64,000 nucleotides of DNA. It comes from Hyphomicrobiales bacterium (GTDB lineage: Bacteria > Pseudomonadota > Alphaproteobacteria > Rhizobiales > Beijerinckiaceae). The stretch spans positions 62,001-126,000 of the forward strand of contig JAIXTM010000017.1 in the NCBI GenBank assembly GCA_027483945.1. Reading direction: 5' to 3'. A program made the translations under genes and the position numbers. Of this stretch, positions 34,151 through 46,323 are shown piece after piece; the first letter of the stretch is position 1; every line of letters starts with the position of its first letter. The notes below the pieces were generated by a model. It ran no database searches. It had not been told where the DNA came from and saw only the letters and a program-made list of their open reading frames with translations.

Positions 34151-35580
34151 GCGGCCCTCCCGGCACGCCGGGCCTTCCACTGGTCCTGGAACGTGCGCCC
34201 CTGCGGAGCGGGCAGGTCCCGGTACTGCGTCCAGCCGCCGGCGAAAGGCAGGCGCGCGAAGCGGCCACGGCCCCGATCCACCAGCGCCATGGCGCGAACC
34301 GCAACGCTTGTCGCGAGCCGGTAAAGCCTGGGCCGGCGGGCGAAGAACGCCCACAATCCCAGGCTGCCGCGCTGCACGGCCGGGTTCAGGTGCCGCTCGA
34401 ACTCACGCTCCCGCCAGTGCCGCATCATCTTGGGCAGCGGGATCTTGACCGGGCAGACGCTTTCGCAGCGCCCGCAGAACGTGGAGGCGTTGGGCAGGTG
34501 CCCCGCCTGGTCGACCCCGATCAGAGAGGGCGTGAGGACCGCACCCATCGGGCCTGGATAGACCCAGCCGTAAGCGTGCCCGCCGACGGCGTGATAGACG
34601 GGGCAATGGTTCATGCAGGCGCCGCAGCGGATGCAGCGCAGCATCTCCTCGAACTCGGTGCCCAGCATCGACGAGCGGCCATTGTCTAGGATCACCACGT
34701 GGTAATGCTCCGGCCCGTCGGGATCGCCGGCGCGGCGCGGACCGGTGGAGAACGTGGTGTAGACCGAGAATTCCTGACCCGTCGCCGAGCGCGCCAGGAG
34801 GCGGAGGAACTGGCTCGCATCCTCCAGCGTCGGGATGACCTTCTCGATCGAGGCGAGGACGATATGCGCCTTGGGCAGCGTCTGTGTCAGGTCGCCATTG
34901 CCCTCGTTGGTGACGATGACGGACGTGCCGGTCTCCGCAATGAGGAAATTGGCGCCGGTGATGCCGACATCGGCGCCGAGGAATTCCTGTCGCAGCACGC
35001 CGCGCGCCTCGGTCAGCAGCGTCACCGGCTCGGTCAGGTCGCGGTCCTTGTCGAGCGCGGTATGCACCCGGCGGAAATCGCCGGCCACCTGCTCCTTGGT
35101 GAGGTGCACGGCGGGGGCGATGATGTGGGAGGGCATCTCCCCGCGCAGCTGGATGATGTATTCGCCCAGATCGGTCTCCACCGGGCGGATGCCGGCCGCC
35201 TCGAGGAACGGATTGAGCCCGATCTCCTCGGCGATCATCGTCTTGCCCTTGGTGACGGTCTTCGCCCCGAGGGTGCGGCACAGGTCGAGGACGATCTGGC
35301 GGGCCTCCGCAGCGTCGCGGGCGAAGTGCACGTGCCCGCCCGCCTCTTCCACCTTGGCGGCATAGCGCTCCAGATAGAGGTCGAGATGCGCCAGGACATG
35401 GTTCTTGATGTCCCGCGCCGCGTTCCGCAGCGCCTCGAATTCGGGGAGGTTCGCCACCGCCTTGGCGCGCTTGTCGATGAAGCCGCGCTTGACGTTGCCG
35501 AGCGCCTTCTGGAGCTGCGCGTCGGCCAAGGCCTTGCTGGCATTCGCCTTGAAATGCGGCGAGGTGGGGTGGACGCTCAT
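34147..35580 (-). CDS. lutB: Lactate utilisation iron-sulfur protein LutB
   Basis: 477 residues from ATG 35580. N-terminal LUD domain (GANFLIAETGTSVIVTNEGN) and a C-terminal ferredoxin-like part with two [4Fe-4S] motifs, CIRCGACMNHCPVY and FCGRCESVCPVKIP. LutB passes electrons from lactate oxidation. It is coupled to lutC; the usual partner lutA (CCG-domain protein) is not upstream, where the next gene is an EamA transporter on the other strand. Confidence 0.93.
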   Translation of the reverse strand: MSVHPTSPHFKANASKALADAQLQKALGNVKRGFIDKRAKAVANLPEFEALRNAARDIKNHVLAHLDLYLERYAAKVEEAGGHVHFARDAAEARQIVLDLCRTLGAKTVTKGKTMIAEEIGLNPFLEAAGIRPVETDLGEYIIQLRGEMPSHIIAPAVHLTKEQVAGDFRRVHTALDKDRDLTEPVTLLTEARGVLRQEFLGADVGITGANFLIAETGTSVIVTNEGNGDLTQTLPKAHIVLASIEKVIPTLEDASQFLRLLARSATGQEFSVYTTFSTGPRRAGDPDGPEHYHVVILDNGRSSMLGTEFEEMLRCIRCGACMNHCPVYHAVGGHAYGWVYPGPMGAVLTPSLIGVDQAGHLPNASTFCGRCESVCPVKIPLPKMMRHWREREFERHLNPAVQRGSLGLWAFFARRPRLYRLATSVAVRAMALVDRGRGRFARLPFAGGWTQYRDLPAPQGRTFQDQWKARRAGRAA

Positions 35581-35834
35581 GTTCTGGCCTCGGACGCTGC
35601 CTCGCGCCGCCTTGGGTCTGTGCCCCGGTCGGCCTCGATGTTGTAGGCGCTCGGCGGGCGCCGCGCGAGTGAGGATTTCGTCGCCCTCCGGCTGGTATCG
35701 GTGCGGCGCGGCATCGGCCGCCTCCCCATCACTTCTCGTGAAGCCGCGCATTTGCGATGGGCATTGGTCGGGCAGGGTGCGAAGCGCCTATAAGATCAGG
35801 GATGCGCGATCCCGCTCCTGCTCCGGAAGCCGCC

Positions 35835-36743
35835 ATGCCTGCCGTCGCGCCCGCAGGCGGACGTGACCGGCTTTCGTCCTTCGATCTCGTCCTCTACACG
35901 CTCGTGGTGATCACCTGGTCCACGAGCTGGATCGCCATGAAGATGCAGCTCGGACTTGTGGCGCCGGAGGTGTCGCTGGTCTGGCGCTTCCTGCTCGCCG
36001 CCGCTTTGATGTGGGCCTGGGCGCTGGCGAGGGGCGAGCGTATGCGTTGGCCCGCGGCCGATCACATGCGCTTCGCAGTGCTCGGCCTCCTCCTGTTCTC
36101 CGGCAATTTCACGCTGTTCTACTACGGCGCGGCGACGATCCCGTCGGGCCTCCTGGCGGTGGTGTTCTCGCTGGCCTCGATCATCAATCTCGGCCTTGGC
36201 TGGCTCGTGCTGCGCCAGCGCATCGAACGCCCGGTTGCCATCGGCGGTGTGCTGGGCCTGGCCGGCATCGGCTTGATGTTCTGGCCGCAGATCGCCGGCG
36301 CGGGCTTCGACGCGCGCTCGGCCCTGGGGCTCGCCCTGTGCGCCGGCGGCACGACGTTTTTCTGCTGCGGCAACATGGTGTCGGCGGCGGCGCAGCGCCG
36401 GGGCCTGCCGATCCTTCCCGCCACGGCCTGGGGGATGACCTATGGCGCTCTCTACCTGACGCTGTTCGCCCTGCTGCGCGGCAAGCCCTTCGTCATCGAA
36501 TGGACGCTGGCCTATCTCGGGTCGCTGGTCTCGCTGGCTGTGCTGGCGTCCGTGGTGGCCTTTGCGGCCTACCTGACGCTGCTCGGGCGCATCGGCGCGG
36601 CGCGCGCCGGCTATGCCACGGTGATGTTCCCGGTCTTCGCGCTGATGATCTCGACGGTTTTCGAAGGCTATGTCTGGACGTTGCCGGCACTGGCCGGCCT
36701 CGTCCTCGTGCTGGCCGGCAACCTGATCGTGCTGCGGCGCTAG
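35835..36743 (+). CDS. EamA/DMT-family transporter
   Basis: About 302 residues with ten membrane helices in two EamA repeats; begins after the start with YTLVVITWSTSWIAMKM and has AATIPSGLLAVVFSLASI and RIGAARAGYATVMFPVFALM. Drug/metabolite transporter superfamily, usually exporters of amino acids or other metabolites. Start chosen at 35835 (CGGAAG upstream); ATG 35802 is possible. Convergent with the first TRAP binding protein gene. Confidence 0.88.
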   Translation: MPAVAPAGGRDRLSSFDLVLYTLVVITWSTSWIAMKMQLGLVAPEVSLVWRFLLAAALMWAWALARGERMRWPAADHMRFAVLGLLLFSGNFTLFYYGAATIPSGLLAVVFSLASIINLGLGWLVLRQRIERPVAIGGVLGLAGIGLMFWPQIAGAGFDARSALGLALCAGGTTFFCCGNMVSAAAQRRGLPILPATAWGMTYGALYLTLFALLRGKPFVIEWTLAYLGSLVSLAVLASVVAFAAYLTLLGRIGAARAGYATVMFPVFALMISTVFEGYVWTLPALAGLVLVLAGNLIVLRR

Positions 36744-36823
36744 GCGTCGCCGCTCACCCCCGGTATTCGGCCGACGAGCATCCGGCCGCCTGGGCGAGGG
36801 ATGTCGTCGCGCCTGACGCCACG

Positions 36824-36852
36824 AAAAACCCCGGGGCCTTTCGACCCCGGGG
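36824..36852 (-). terminator. Intrinsic terminator of the first TRAP binding protein gene
   Basis: Minus strand: CCCCGGGGTC-GAAA-GGCCCCGGGG (one G-U) with GAAA tetraloop, then TTTTT. 28 nt after the gene stop at 36881. Confidence 0.9.
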
Positions 36853-36880
36853 CCTGGCATGTGTGCCGGTCGCCTGGCCG

Positions 36881-38020
<1,140 letters not shown>

Positions 38021-38086
38021 TTAGCGGAGGCCCCGATCCCTAAGGGATATCGCGTTTTATCGCTGGCGCAACCGAAACGCGCCGGC

Positions 38087-38122
38087 AAAAAAGATCGCAC
38101 CCGGTGCATGGACACCGGGTGC
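38087..38122 (-). terminator. Intrinsic terminator of the second TRAP binding protein gene
   Basis: Minus strand: GCACCCGGTG-loop-CACCGGGTGC, 10 perfect pairs with a 6-nt loop, followed four bases later by TTTTTT. Confidence 0.9.
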
Positions 38123-38176
38123 GGGGTGCGCGATCGCGGCAGGCGCCGGCGGGCCGGCTGCCGACCGGGCCGAAGA

Positions 38177-40616
<2,440 letters not shown>

Positions 40617-40661
40617 CTACACAATGACTACATGTCTTGGAATGCACGAAATGCATCTAAG

Positions 40662-40676
40662 GCATAAGATTTATGC
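40662..40676. promoter_or_regulatory. Inverted repeat upstream of copy 3
   Basis: GCATAA-GAT-TTATGC, a perfect 6+3+6 dyad in an AT-rich stretch; preceded by AATGCACGAAATGCAT with repeated ATGCA motifs. Candidate operator. Confidence 0.4.
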
Positions 40677-40737
40677 TTTTTGCACATCGCCGCCTCGCTA
40701 TGGAGCATGGCAGGCCCCGCGATGGTGCCAGAAATAT

Positions 40738-40749
40738 CTGATATGTCAG
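40738..40749. promoter_or_regulatory. Second dyad upstream of copy 3
   Basis: CTGA-TATG-TCAG, flanked by AT-rich ATATCTGATATGTCAGTATG. Candidate operator; about 62 bp upstream of the first dyad. Confidence 0.35.
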
Positions 40750-40806
40750 TATGTTGGACGGCGGTAGCCATGCCGCCTCCGGCGCCGGATACCGGCCCTG
40801 CCGCCG

Positions 40807-41910
40807 CTACTCGAAGACGATCCGCGGCGTCGGGGCGGTCCCCGCGGCCTCTAGTGCCGCCCTCACCCTCGCGGCCAATGCCGCATAGGCGAGGCCGTGC
40901 TGGCCCGCGGGATCGGCGGCGACGATGGGGGTGCCGGCGTCCGAGGTCTCGCGGATCGCCATGGCGAGCGGTATCTCGCCCAGGAAACGCACGCCGAGCC
41001 GCTCCGCATCGGCCCTCGCCCCGCCATGGCCGAACACGTCGCAGCGCGTTCCGCAGGAAGGGCACACGAAATAGCTCATGTTCTCCACGATCCCCAAGAT
41101 CGGCACGCCGACGCGCTCGAACATGGAAATGCCGCGCCGCGCGTCGATGAGGGCGAGGTCCTGCGGCGTCGAGACGACGACGGCGCCCGACAGCGCGACC
41201 GACTGGGCGAGCGTGAGCTGGGCATCGCCCGTGCCGGGGGGCATGTCGACCACAAGCACGTCGAGTTCGCCCCAGGCGACGTCCCGCAGCATCTGACGGA
41301 TCGCGGACATGACCATCGGCCCGCGCCAGACCACGGCCGCGTCCTCCTCCACGAGGAAGCCGATGGACATGGCCTTGAGCCCGTGGGCCTCCAGCGGCGC
41401 CATACGCTTGTCCGGCAGAAGCCCGGGCCGCTGGGTCAGGTTGAGCAGCCGGGGCAGGGACGGCCCGTAGACGTCGGCGTCCAGGATGCCGACCCGCCAG
41501 CCGGAGGCGGCGAGCCCGAGCGCCAGGTTGATGGCGGTGGTGGACTTCCCGACGCCGCCCTTGCCGCTTGCCACCGCCACGATGTGACGCACGCCCTCCA
41601 CCGGAAGGCGCGTCTGCGCCGCCTGCGCGCGGGGGCCCGGCATGCGGGGCGCGGCTGCGCCGGGCTCGCGATCCGATGTCAGCGTCACGAGCGCCGATCC
41701 CACGCCCGGAACGGCGCGCACGGCCGCCTCGGCCGCCTGCCGCATCGGCTCCAGATCCCGCGCCCGCGCGGGATCGACGGCGATGGCGATGGCGACCTTG
41801 TCCCCGGTCACCACCACTTCGGAGAGGGCGGCGGAAGCGGTGAGCGGCGTGGTCCCGTCAGGACCGGGAACGGCGGAGAGCCGCGCAAGCACGTCGTCCT
41901 TGATGGCCAT
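40807..41910 (-). CDS. apbC: Mrp/ApbC/NBP35-type P-loop iron-sulfur carrier ATPase
   Basis: 367 residues from ATG 41910 (GGAGG, 7-nt spacer). N-terminal DUF59-like part, then VASGKGGVGKSTTAIN (Walker A of deviant P-loop), ILDADVYGPSLP, VVDMPPGTGDAQLT and the C-x2-C motif CPSCG that binds a bridging [4Fe-4S] cluster. Loads Fe-S clusters onto target proteins. The long upstream reading frame is antisense to mobA and not used. Stands alone. Confidence 0.93.
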   Translation of the reverse strand: MAIKDDVLARLSAVPGPDGTTPLTASAALSEVVVTGDKVAIAIAVDPARARDLEPMRQAAEAAVRAVPGVGSALVTLTSDREPGAAAPRMPGPRAQAAQTRLPVEGVRHIVAVASGKGGVGKSTTAINLALGLAASGWRVGILDADVYGPSLPRLLNLTQRPGLLPDKRMAPLEAHGLKAMSIGFLVEEDAAVVWRGPMVMSAIRQMLRDVAWGELDVLVVDMPPGTGDAQLTLAQSVALSGAVVVSTPQDLALIDARRGISMFERVGVPILGIVENMSYFVCPSCGTRCDVFGHGGARADAERLGVRFLGEIPLAMAIRETSDAGTPIVAADPAGQHGLAYAALAARVRAALEAAGTAPTPRIVFE

Positions 41911-42000
41911 GGGAAGACCTCCGCACCGGACCGCGCAGGAGCGGCCGGCGCATGCTATACGCGCGGGAAACGGTCCGGGTCCGGCGTGGGGTGACGCATC

Positions 42001-42396
42001 ATGAGCGATTTTGCAACTCTGCTGGCGCGGCTCGCCGGCTGGTTCGACATCGGCTTCGCCATTATCCACCTCGCCTTCTGGAAGCTGTTCCGCTGGCAGG
42101 ATGCCGCCGCCGCGATCGGCCGGGTCAATGCCGGGATCCTGCAGGTCTTGAACGTCCAGCTGATCCTGCTCTTCCTCCTGTTCGGCATCGTGTTCGTGCT
42201 CCATGCCGAGAGCGGCCTGAAGACCGCGCTCGGCCGCGACATCCTGCTGGTCTGGACCGGCTTCTGGGTTTTGCGAACCGCGCTGCAGCCGTTCTTCTTC
42301 GGACTGGATCACTGGGCGTCGAAGGTGCTGACAGGCCTCTTCGCCACCGGCACGATCCTTCATCTCGTCCCGGCGCTCGTCGGCCGCTGGGGCTGA
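42001..42396 (+). CDS. Small four-helix membrane protein of unknown function
   Basis: 131 residues with four hydrophobic segments (about residues 12-32, 45-67, 82-98, 105-125), with a charged break AESGLKTALGRD between helices 2 and 3. Family not recognised. Starts MSDFATLLARLAGWFDIGFA. Ends 4 nt before the mobA GTG on the same strand, so probably cotranscribed with it. Confidence 0.6.
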   Translation: MSDFATLLARLAGWFDIGFAIIHLAFWKLFRWQDAAAAIGRVNAGILQVLNVQLILLFLLFGIVFVLHAESGLKTALGRDILLVWTGFWVLRTALQPFFFGLDHWASKVLTGLFATGTILHLVPALVGRWG

Positions 42397-42400
42397 GACG

Positions 42401-42991
42401 GTGAAGAAGGACGACGTCCTCGGCCTCGTCCTCGCAGGCGGCGCGTCGCGTCGCATGGGCCGCGACAAGGCGCTTCTCGTGGTCGAGGGCGAGCCTCTTG
42501 TCTCCCGCGTCGCCGCGCGCCTCGCCGCCCAGACGGGCGCGGTCGCCGTCGCCGCCGGTCGCGATACCGACAGGATCGCCCGCCTGGGCCTCGACGCGCT
42601 CCCCGACGGGCCGGACGGTGCCGGACCCCTTGCCGGCATCGGGGCCGGGCTCGCCCATGCCCGCGCCCGCGGCTTCAAGGCCGTGCTGACCGCCCCCTGC
42701 GACGGTGCCTTCTGTCCGCTCGATCTTCGGGCGCGCCTGGCGCCGGCGCTTCCGGAAGCGGGGGTTGCGGCTATCGCCGGACCGGACGGCCTGGAGCCGC
42801 TTTTCGCCCTCTGGGGCGTCGAGGCCGCGCCGGTCGTCGCGCATGCCCTGGCGCAGGGCCGGCTCGCGGTTCGGGATGCCATGGCGGCGGCCGGGCTCGC
42901 CACCCTGGCCGTGGACCGGGAGGGCATGGCCGCTTTCCGCAACCTGAACAGCCCTACGGATCTCGCCCGTTCCGGCCTGCGTCTCGGCTGA
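42401..42991 (+). CDS. mobA: Molybdenum cofactor guanylyltransferase
   Basis: 196 residues from a GTG start at 42401, needed because no nearer ATG precedes the conserved VLAGGASRRMGRDKALL nucleotide-binding motif. Then VLTAPCDGAFCPLDL holds the DxG-type metal site and GLEPLFALW the substrate loop. Attaches GMP to molybdopterin. Part of a short gene pair with the upstream membrane protein. Confidence 0.9.
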   Translation: MKKDDVLGLVLAGGASRRMGRDKALLVVEGEPLVSRVAARLAAQTGAVAVAAGRDTDRIARLGLDALPDGPDGAGPLAGIGAGLAHARARGFKAVLTAPCDGAFCPLDLRARLAPALPEAGVAAIAGPDGLEPLFALWGVEAAPVVAHALAQGRLAVRDAMAAAGLATLAVDREGMAAFRNLNSPTDLARSGLRLG

Positions 42992-43070
42992 GGCGCTCAG
43001 CGTGTTGCGCGCCGCCGCGCGGGCATGGAACAATGCGTCCCAGAGGGGCCAACCACAAAGGGAACCAACC

Positions 43071-43871
43071 ATGACCGCAACCCGCAGGACCGCCTTGTCG
43101 GCGTTTGCCGCCATCGCCGCCACCGTCGCGCTCAGCGGCGCGGCTCAGGCGCAGGGAAAGACCTGGACCGAGATCCGCTTCGCCACGGAAGGCGCCTATC
43201 CGCCCTTCAACATGGTGGACAGCAGCGGCCAGCTTCAGGGCTTCGACGTCGATATCGCCAAGGCCATGTGCGACAAGGCGAAGGTGAAGTGCACCTTCGT
43301 CGCCCAGGACTGGGACGGCATCATTCCCGCCCTGCTCGCCGGCAAGTACGACGCCATCGCGGCGTCTATGTCGATCACCGAGGAGCGCAAGCAGAAGGTC
43401 GACTTCACCAACAAGTACTACCAGACGCCGGCCATGATCGCGGCGCCCAAGGCGACCAAGCTCACGACGACCGATCCGGCCGCCTATAAGGGCCTGACCA
43501 TCGGCGCCCAGTCCGCCACCACGCATGCGACCTTCGCCGAGGACGTCTATGCCAAGGCCGGCGCCAACGTGAAGCTCTACGCCACGCAGGACGAGGCCAA
43601 TCTCGACCTCGGCGCCGGCCGCCTCGATGCGGTCCTCGCCGACAAGGTCGTGCTGCAGGAATGGCTGAAGAAGGACGGCGCCTGCTGCAAGCCGGTGGGC
43701 GACATCGACACCAACAAGCACATGAAGTTCTTCGGCGAGGGCGCCGGCATCGCCATCCGCAAGGAGGACAAGGAGCTCAAGGCGCTCCTGAACAAGGCGC
43801 TGGCCGACATCATCGCCGACGGCACCTACAAGAAGGTGCAGGCCAAGTATTTCGACTTCGACATCTATTGA
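43071..43871 (+). CDS. Basic amino-acid ABC transporter binding protein (Lys/Arg/Orn/His/octopine type)
   Basis: 266 residues from ATG 43071. Signal peptide (LSAFAAIAATVALSGAAQAQ), then IRFATEGAYPPFNMVDSSGQ, the family start, and AGKYDAIAASMSITEERKQKV. Followed by a hairpin and two permease genes. The ATP-binding subunit is missing from the operon. Confidence 0.91.
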   Translation: MTATRRTALSAFAAIAATVALSGAAQAQGKTWTEIRFATEGAYPPFNMVDSSGQLQGFDVDIAKAMCDKAKVKCTFVAQDWDGIIPALLAGKYDAIAASMSITEERKQKVDFTNKYYQTPAMIAAPKATKLTTTDPAAYKGLTIGAQSATTHATFAEDVYAKAGANVKLYATQDEANLDLGAGRLDAVLADKVVLQEWLKKDGACCKPVGDIDTNKHMKFFGEGAGIAIRKEDKELKALLNKALADIIADGTYKKVQAKYFDFDIY

Positions 43872-43882
43872 TGCCACGTTGA

Positions 43883-43908
43883 GGGGCCGCGCCGGCCGGC
43901 GCGGCCCC
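43883..43908 (+). promoter_or_regulatory. Perfect palindromic hairpin between binding protein and permease genes
   Basis: GGGGCCGCGCCGG/CCGGCGCGGCCCC, 13-bp arms with no spacer, 12 nt after the SBP stop. Such hairpins stabilise the upstream mRNA or reduce read-through, giving more binding protein than permease. Confidence 0.6.
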
Positions 43909-43925
43909 GCCTTTCCCCGTCCGCC

Positions 43926-44645
43926 ATGGACAGGCTTTTTTCCCTGCTCGCCTTCGGGCCGTCGGGCTGGGGCGACGAGATCGCCGCCGGCGCCTTCGTC
44001 ACGCTGTCGCTGGCGCTCGCGACGCTTCCCTTCGGCATCCTGCTCGGACTGCTCGTGGCGCTCGCCCAGCGCGGGCGCAGCCGGGTGCTGGCCGGCGCGG
44101 CCACGATCTTCAACACGATCTTCCGCGGCCTGCCCGAGCTCCTGACCCTGCTCATCGTCTATTACGGCGGGCAGATCCTGCTTCAGGCCGTCGTCCGGGC
44201 GCTGGGCCTTGGCATCAACGTCCAGGTCAACGCCTTCGTCGCCGGCATGGTGGCTTTGGGTCTGGTCCTCGCCGCCTTCTCTGCCGAGGTCTGGGCCGGC
44301 GCGCTCAATTCCATCGCCAAGGGCCAGCGGGAGGCCGGCTACGCGCTGGGCCTGTCGCGGTGGCAGACCTTCCGTCTCGTCGTCGCGCCGCAGCTCCTGC
44401 GGGTCGCGCTGCCGGGCCTGTCCAATAACTGGCTCGCGCTGCTCAAGGAGACCTCGCTCGTCTCCACCATCGCGCTTCCGGACCTGATGCGGCAGACCAA
44501 CGTCGCCGTCGGCAACACCAAGGAGCCGTTCTTCTTCTTCAGCGTTGCGATCCTGCTCTACCTCCTGTTCTCGGTCGCCTCGGGCGGTGTCATCGCCCTG
44601 CTCGAGGCGCGGGCGAACCGGGGCATGGGAAGGGCGCGCGCATGA
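43926..44645 (+). CDS. Polar amino-acid ABC permease (HisQ/OccQ type)
   Basis: 239 residues, five or six helices; the EAA-loop segment KGQREAGYALGLSRWQTFR is clear and FNTIFRGLPELLTLLIVYYG is typical of HisQ/OccQ. Inner-membrane half of the transporter. Its stop overlaps the next permease start by 4 nt. Confidence 0.92.
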   Translation: MDRLFSLLAFGPSGWGDEIAAGAFVTLSLALATLPFGILLGLLVALAQRGRSRVLAGAATIFNTIFRGLPELLTLLIVYYGGQILLQAVVRALGLGINVQVNAFVAGMVALGLVLAAFSAEVWAGALNSIAKGQREAGYALGLSRWQTFRLVVAPQLLRVALPGLSNNWLALLKETSLVSTIALPDLMRQTNVAVGNTKEPFFFFSVAILLYLLFSVASGGVIALLEARANRGMGRARA

Positions 44646-45355
44646 TCCGCGACCTTCTCGGCCTCGTCGTCGATCTCAATCTGCTCGACCGCTACGGCTG
44701 GCGGATGCTCGACGGGCTCGCCATCACGCTCAAGCTCGTGGGCATCACTTTCGTGCTAGGCGCCGTGCTCGGCCTCGGCATCGCCTTGATGCGCCTGTCC
44801 CGCAACCGGATCGTGGCGGGCATCGCCTTCGCCTATGTCTATTTCTTCCGCGGCACGCCGCTGCTCGCGCAGCTCTTCGTCCTTTATTACGGGGCCGGCC
44901 AGTTCCGGGACACGCTGGAGCCCCTCGGCCTGTGGACGATCCTGCGCGACGCGTGGAATTGCGCCCTCATCACCTTCACGCTCAACACCGCCGCCTATCA
45001 GGCCGAGATCCTGCGCGGGGGCATCCAGTCCCTGCCTAAGGGCCAGTCGGAGGCCGCAGCCGCGCTTGGCCTGCGGCCCTGGCAGGCGCTCTGGAAGGTC
45101 ATCCTGCCGCAGGCCTTGATCGTCGGTCTCCGGCCGCTCGGCAACGAGCTGATCCTGATGATCAAGGCGAGCGCGGTCGCCTCCCTCATTACGGTCTATG
45201 ACCTGATGGGCGTCACGCGTCTTGCCTTTTCCCGATCCTACAATTTCCAGGTTTATCTGTGGGCGGCCGTCCTCTATCTGGCGCTGGTGGAAACGGTGCG
45301 GCGGGTCTGGGCTTTCGCCGAGCGCCGCCTCACCCGCCATCTTCGCCCTGCCTGA
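44642..45355 (+). CDS. Polar amino-acid ABC permease (HisM/OccM type)
   Basis: 237 residues. MIRDLLGLVVDLNLLDRYGW start, FFRGTPLLAQLFVLYYG and the EAA motif KGQSEAAAALGLRPWQALWK. Second transmembrane subunit, with HisQ forming the heterodimer. Last membrane component; next gene is a dehydrogenase, not the ATPase. Confidence 0.92.
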   Translation: MIRDLLGLVVDLNLLDRYGWRMLDGLAITLKLVGITFVLGAVLGLGIALMRLSRNRIVAGIAFAYVYFFRGTPLLAQLFVLYYGAGQFRDTLEPLGLWTILRDAWNCALITFTLNTAAYQAEILRGGIQSLPKGQSEAAAALGLRPWQALWKVILPQALIVGLRPLGNELILMIKASAVASLITVYDLMGVTRLAFSRSYNFQVYLWAAVLYLALVETVRRVWAFAERRLTRHLRPA

Positions 45356-45389
45356 GGCGGGGCGCATCCAAGCGAAGGAACCGACGGAC

Positions 45390-46256
45390 ATGGCCAAGGT
45401 CGCATTTCTCGGTCTGGGCGTGATGGGCTATCCCATGGCGCGGCATCTGGCCGCCAAGGGCCATGAGGTCACGGTCTATAACCGCACCCGCGCCAAGGCG
45501 GACAAGTGGGTCTCCGAGCATGGCGGCCGCGCCGCCGCGACACCGCGGGAGGCGGCCGCCGGGCAGGAGATCGTCTTCGCCTGCGTCGGCAACGACGACG
45601 ACCTGCGGCAGGTCACGACCGGACCCGACGGCGCTTTTGCCACCATGGACAAGGGTTCGATCTTCGTCGACCACACGACCGCTTCGGCTGAGATCGCCCG
45701 CGAGCTCGCGGGCATCGCGGAGAAGGCCGGCATCGCCTTCATCGACGCTCCCGTCTCCGGCGGCCAGGCCGGCGCCGAGAACGGCCAGCTCACCGTCATG
45801 TGCGGCGGCGAGGCGCCCGCCTACGCAAAGGCCGAGCCGGTGATCGCAAGCTTCGCCAAGGCCTGCCGGCTGATGGGGCCGTCGGGGGCCGGCCAGCTCA
45901 CCAAGATGGTCAACCAGATCTGCATCGCAGGCCTCGTCCAGGGCCTCGCCGAGGGCATTCACTTCGCCAAGAGGGCGGGCCTGGACCCGGAGGCGGTGAT
46001 CCAGGCCATCTCCAAGGGCGCCGCCCAGAGCTGGCAGATGGAAAACCGCTACAAGACCATGGCCGCCGGCCAGTTCGATTTCGGCTTCGCCGTGGACTGG
46101 ATGCGCAAGGACCTCGGCATCTGCCTGGTCGAAGCGCGCAGCAACGGTGCCCACCTGCCGGTCACGGCCCTCGTCGACCAGTTCTATGCCGAGGTCCAGT
46201 CCATGGGCGGCAAGCGCTGGGACACGTCGAGCCTGATCGCGCGTCTCGAGCGCTGA
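45390..46256 (+). CDS. NAD(P)-dependent beta-hydroxyacid dehydrogenase (3-hydroxyisobutyrate dehydrogenase type)
   Basis: 288 residues from ATG 45390, 35 nt after the permease stop. N-terminal Rossmann fold (FLGLGVMGYPMARHLA), DAPVSGGQAGAENGQL substrate motif, and the catalytic Lys in QLTKMVNQ. Oxidises beta-hydroxyacids such as 3-hydroxyisobutyrate, tartronate semialdehyde or similar. Sits where the ATPase of the transporter would be expected; may be the last gene of the operon. Ends 28 nt before a bidirectional terminator. Confidence 0.88.
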   Translation: MAKVAFLGLGVMGYPMARHLAAKGHEVTVYNRTRAKADKWVSEHGGRAAATPREAAAGQEIVFACVGNDDDLRQVTTGPDGAFATMDKGSIFVDHTTASAEIARELAGIAEKAGIAFIDAPVSGGQAGAENGQLTVMCGGEAPAYAKAEPVIASFAKACRLMGPSGAGQLTKMVNQICIAGLVQGLAEGIHFAKRAGLDPEAVIQAISKGAAQSWQMENRYKTMAAGQFDFGFAVDWMRKDLGICLVEARSNGAHLPVTALVDQFYAEVQSMGGKRWDTSSLIARLER

Positions 46257-46284
46257 ACCGCGCGATCCGGTTACGGGACAAGAG

Positions 46285-46310
46285 AAAGGCCTCCCGATCG
46301 GGAGGCCTTT
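46285..46310. terminator. Bidirectional intrinsic terminator
   Basis: AAAGGCCTCCCGA/TCGGGAGGCCTTT, a perfect 26-bp palindrome with A-tract and T-tract at its ends, between the convergent dehydrogenase and pseudo-caspase genes. Confidence 0.92.
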
Positions 46311-46323
46311 CGTCATGTGCCGG

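Noticed and set aside
35581-35834. Remnant of lutA upstream of lutB
   Set aside because: None of the minus-strand frames shows CCG-domain cysteines or LutA-like sequence; the region is non-coding or spurious.
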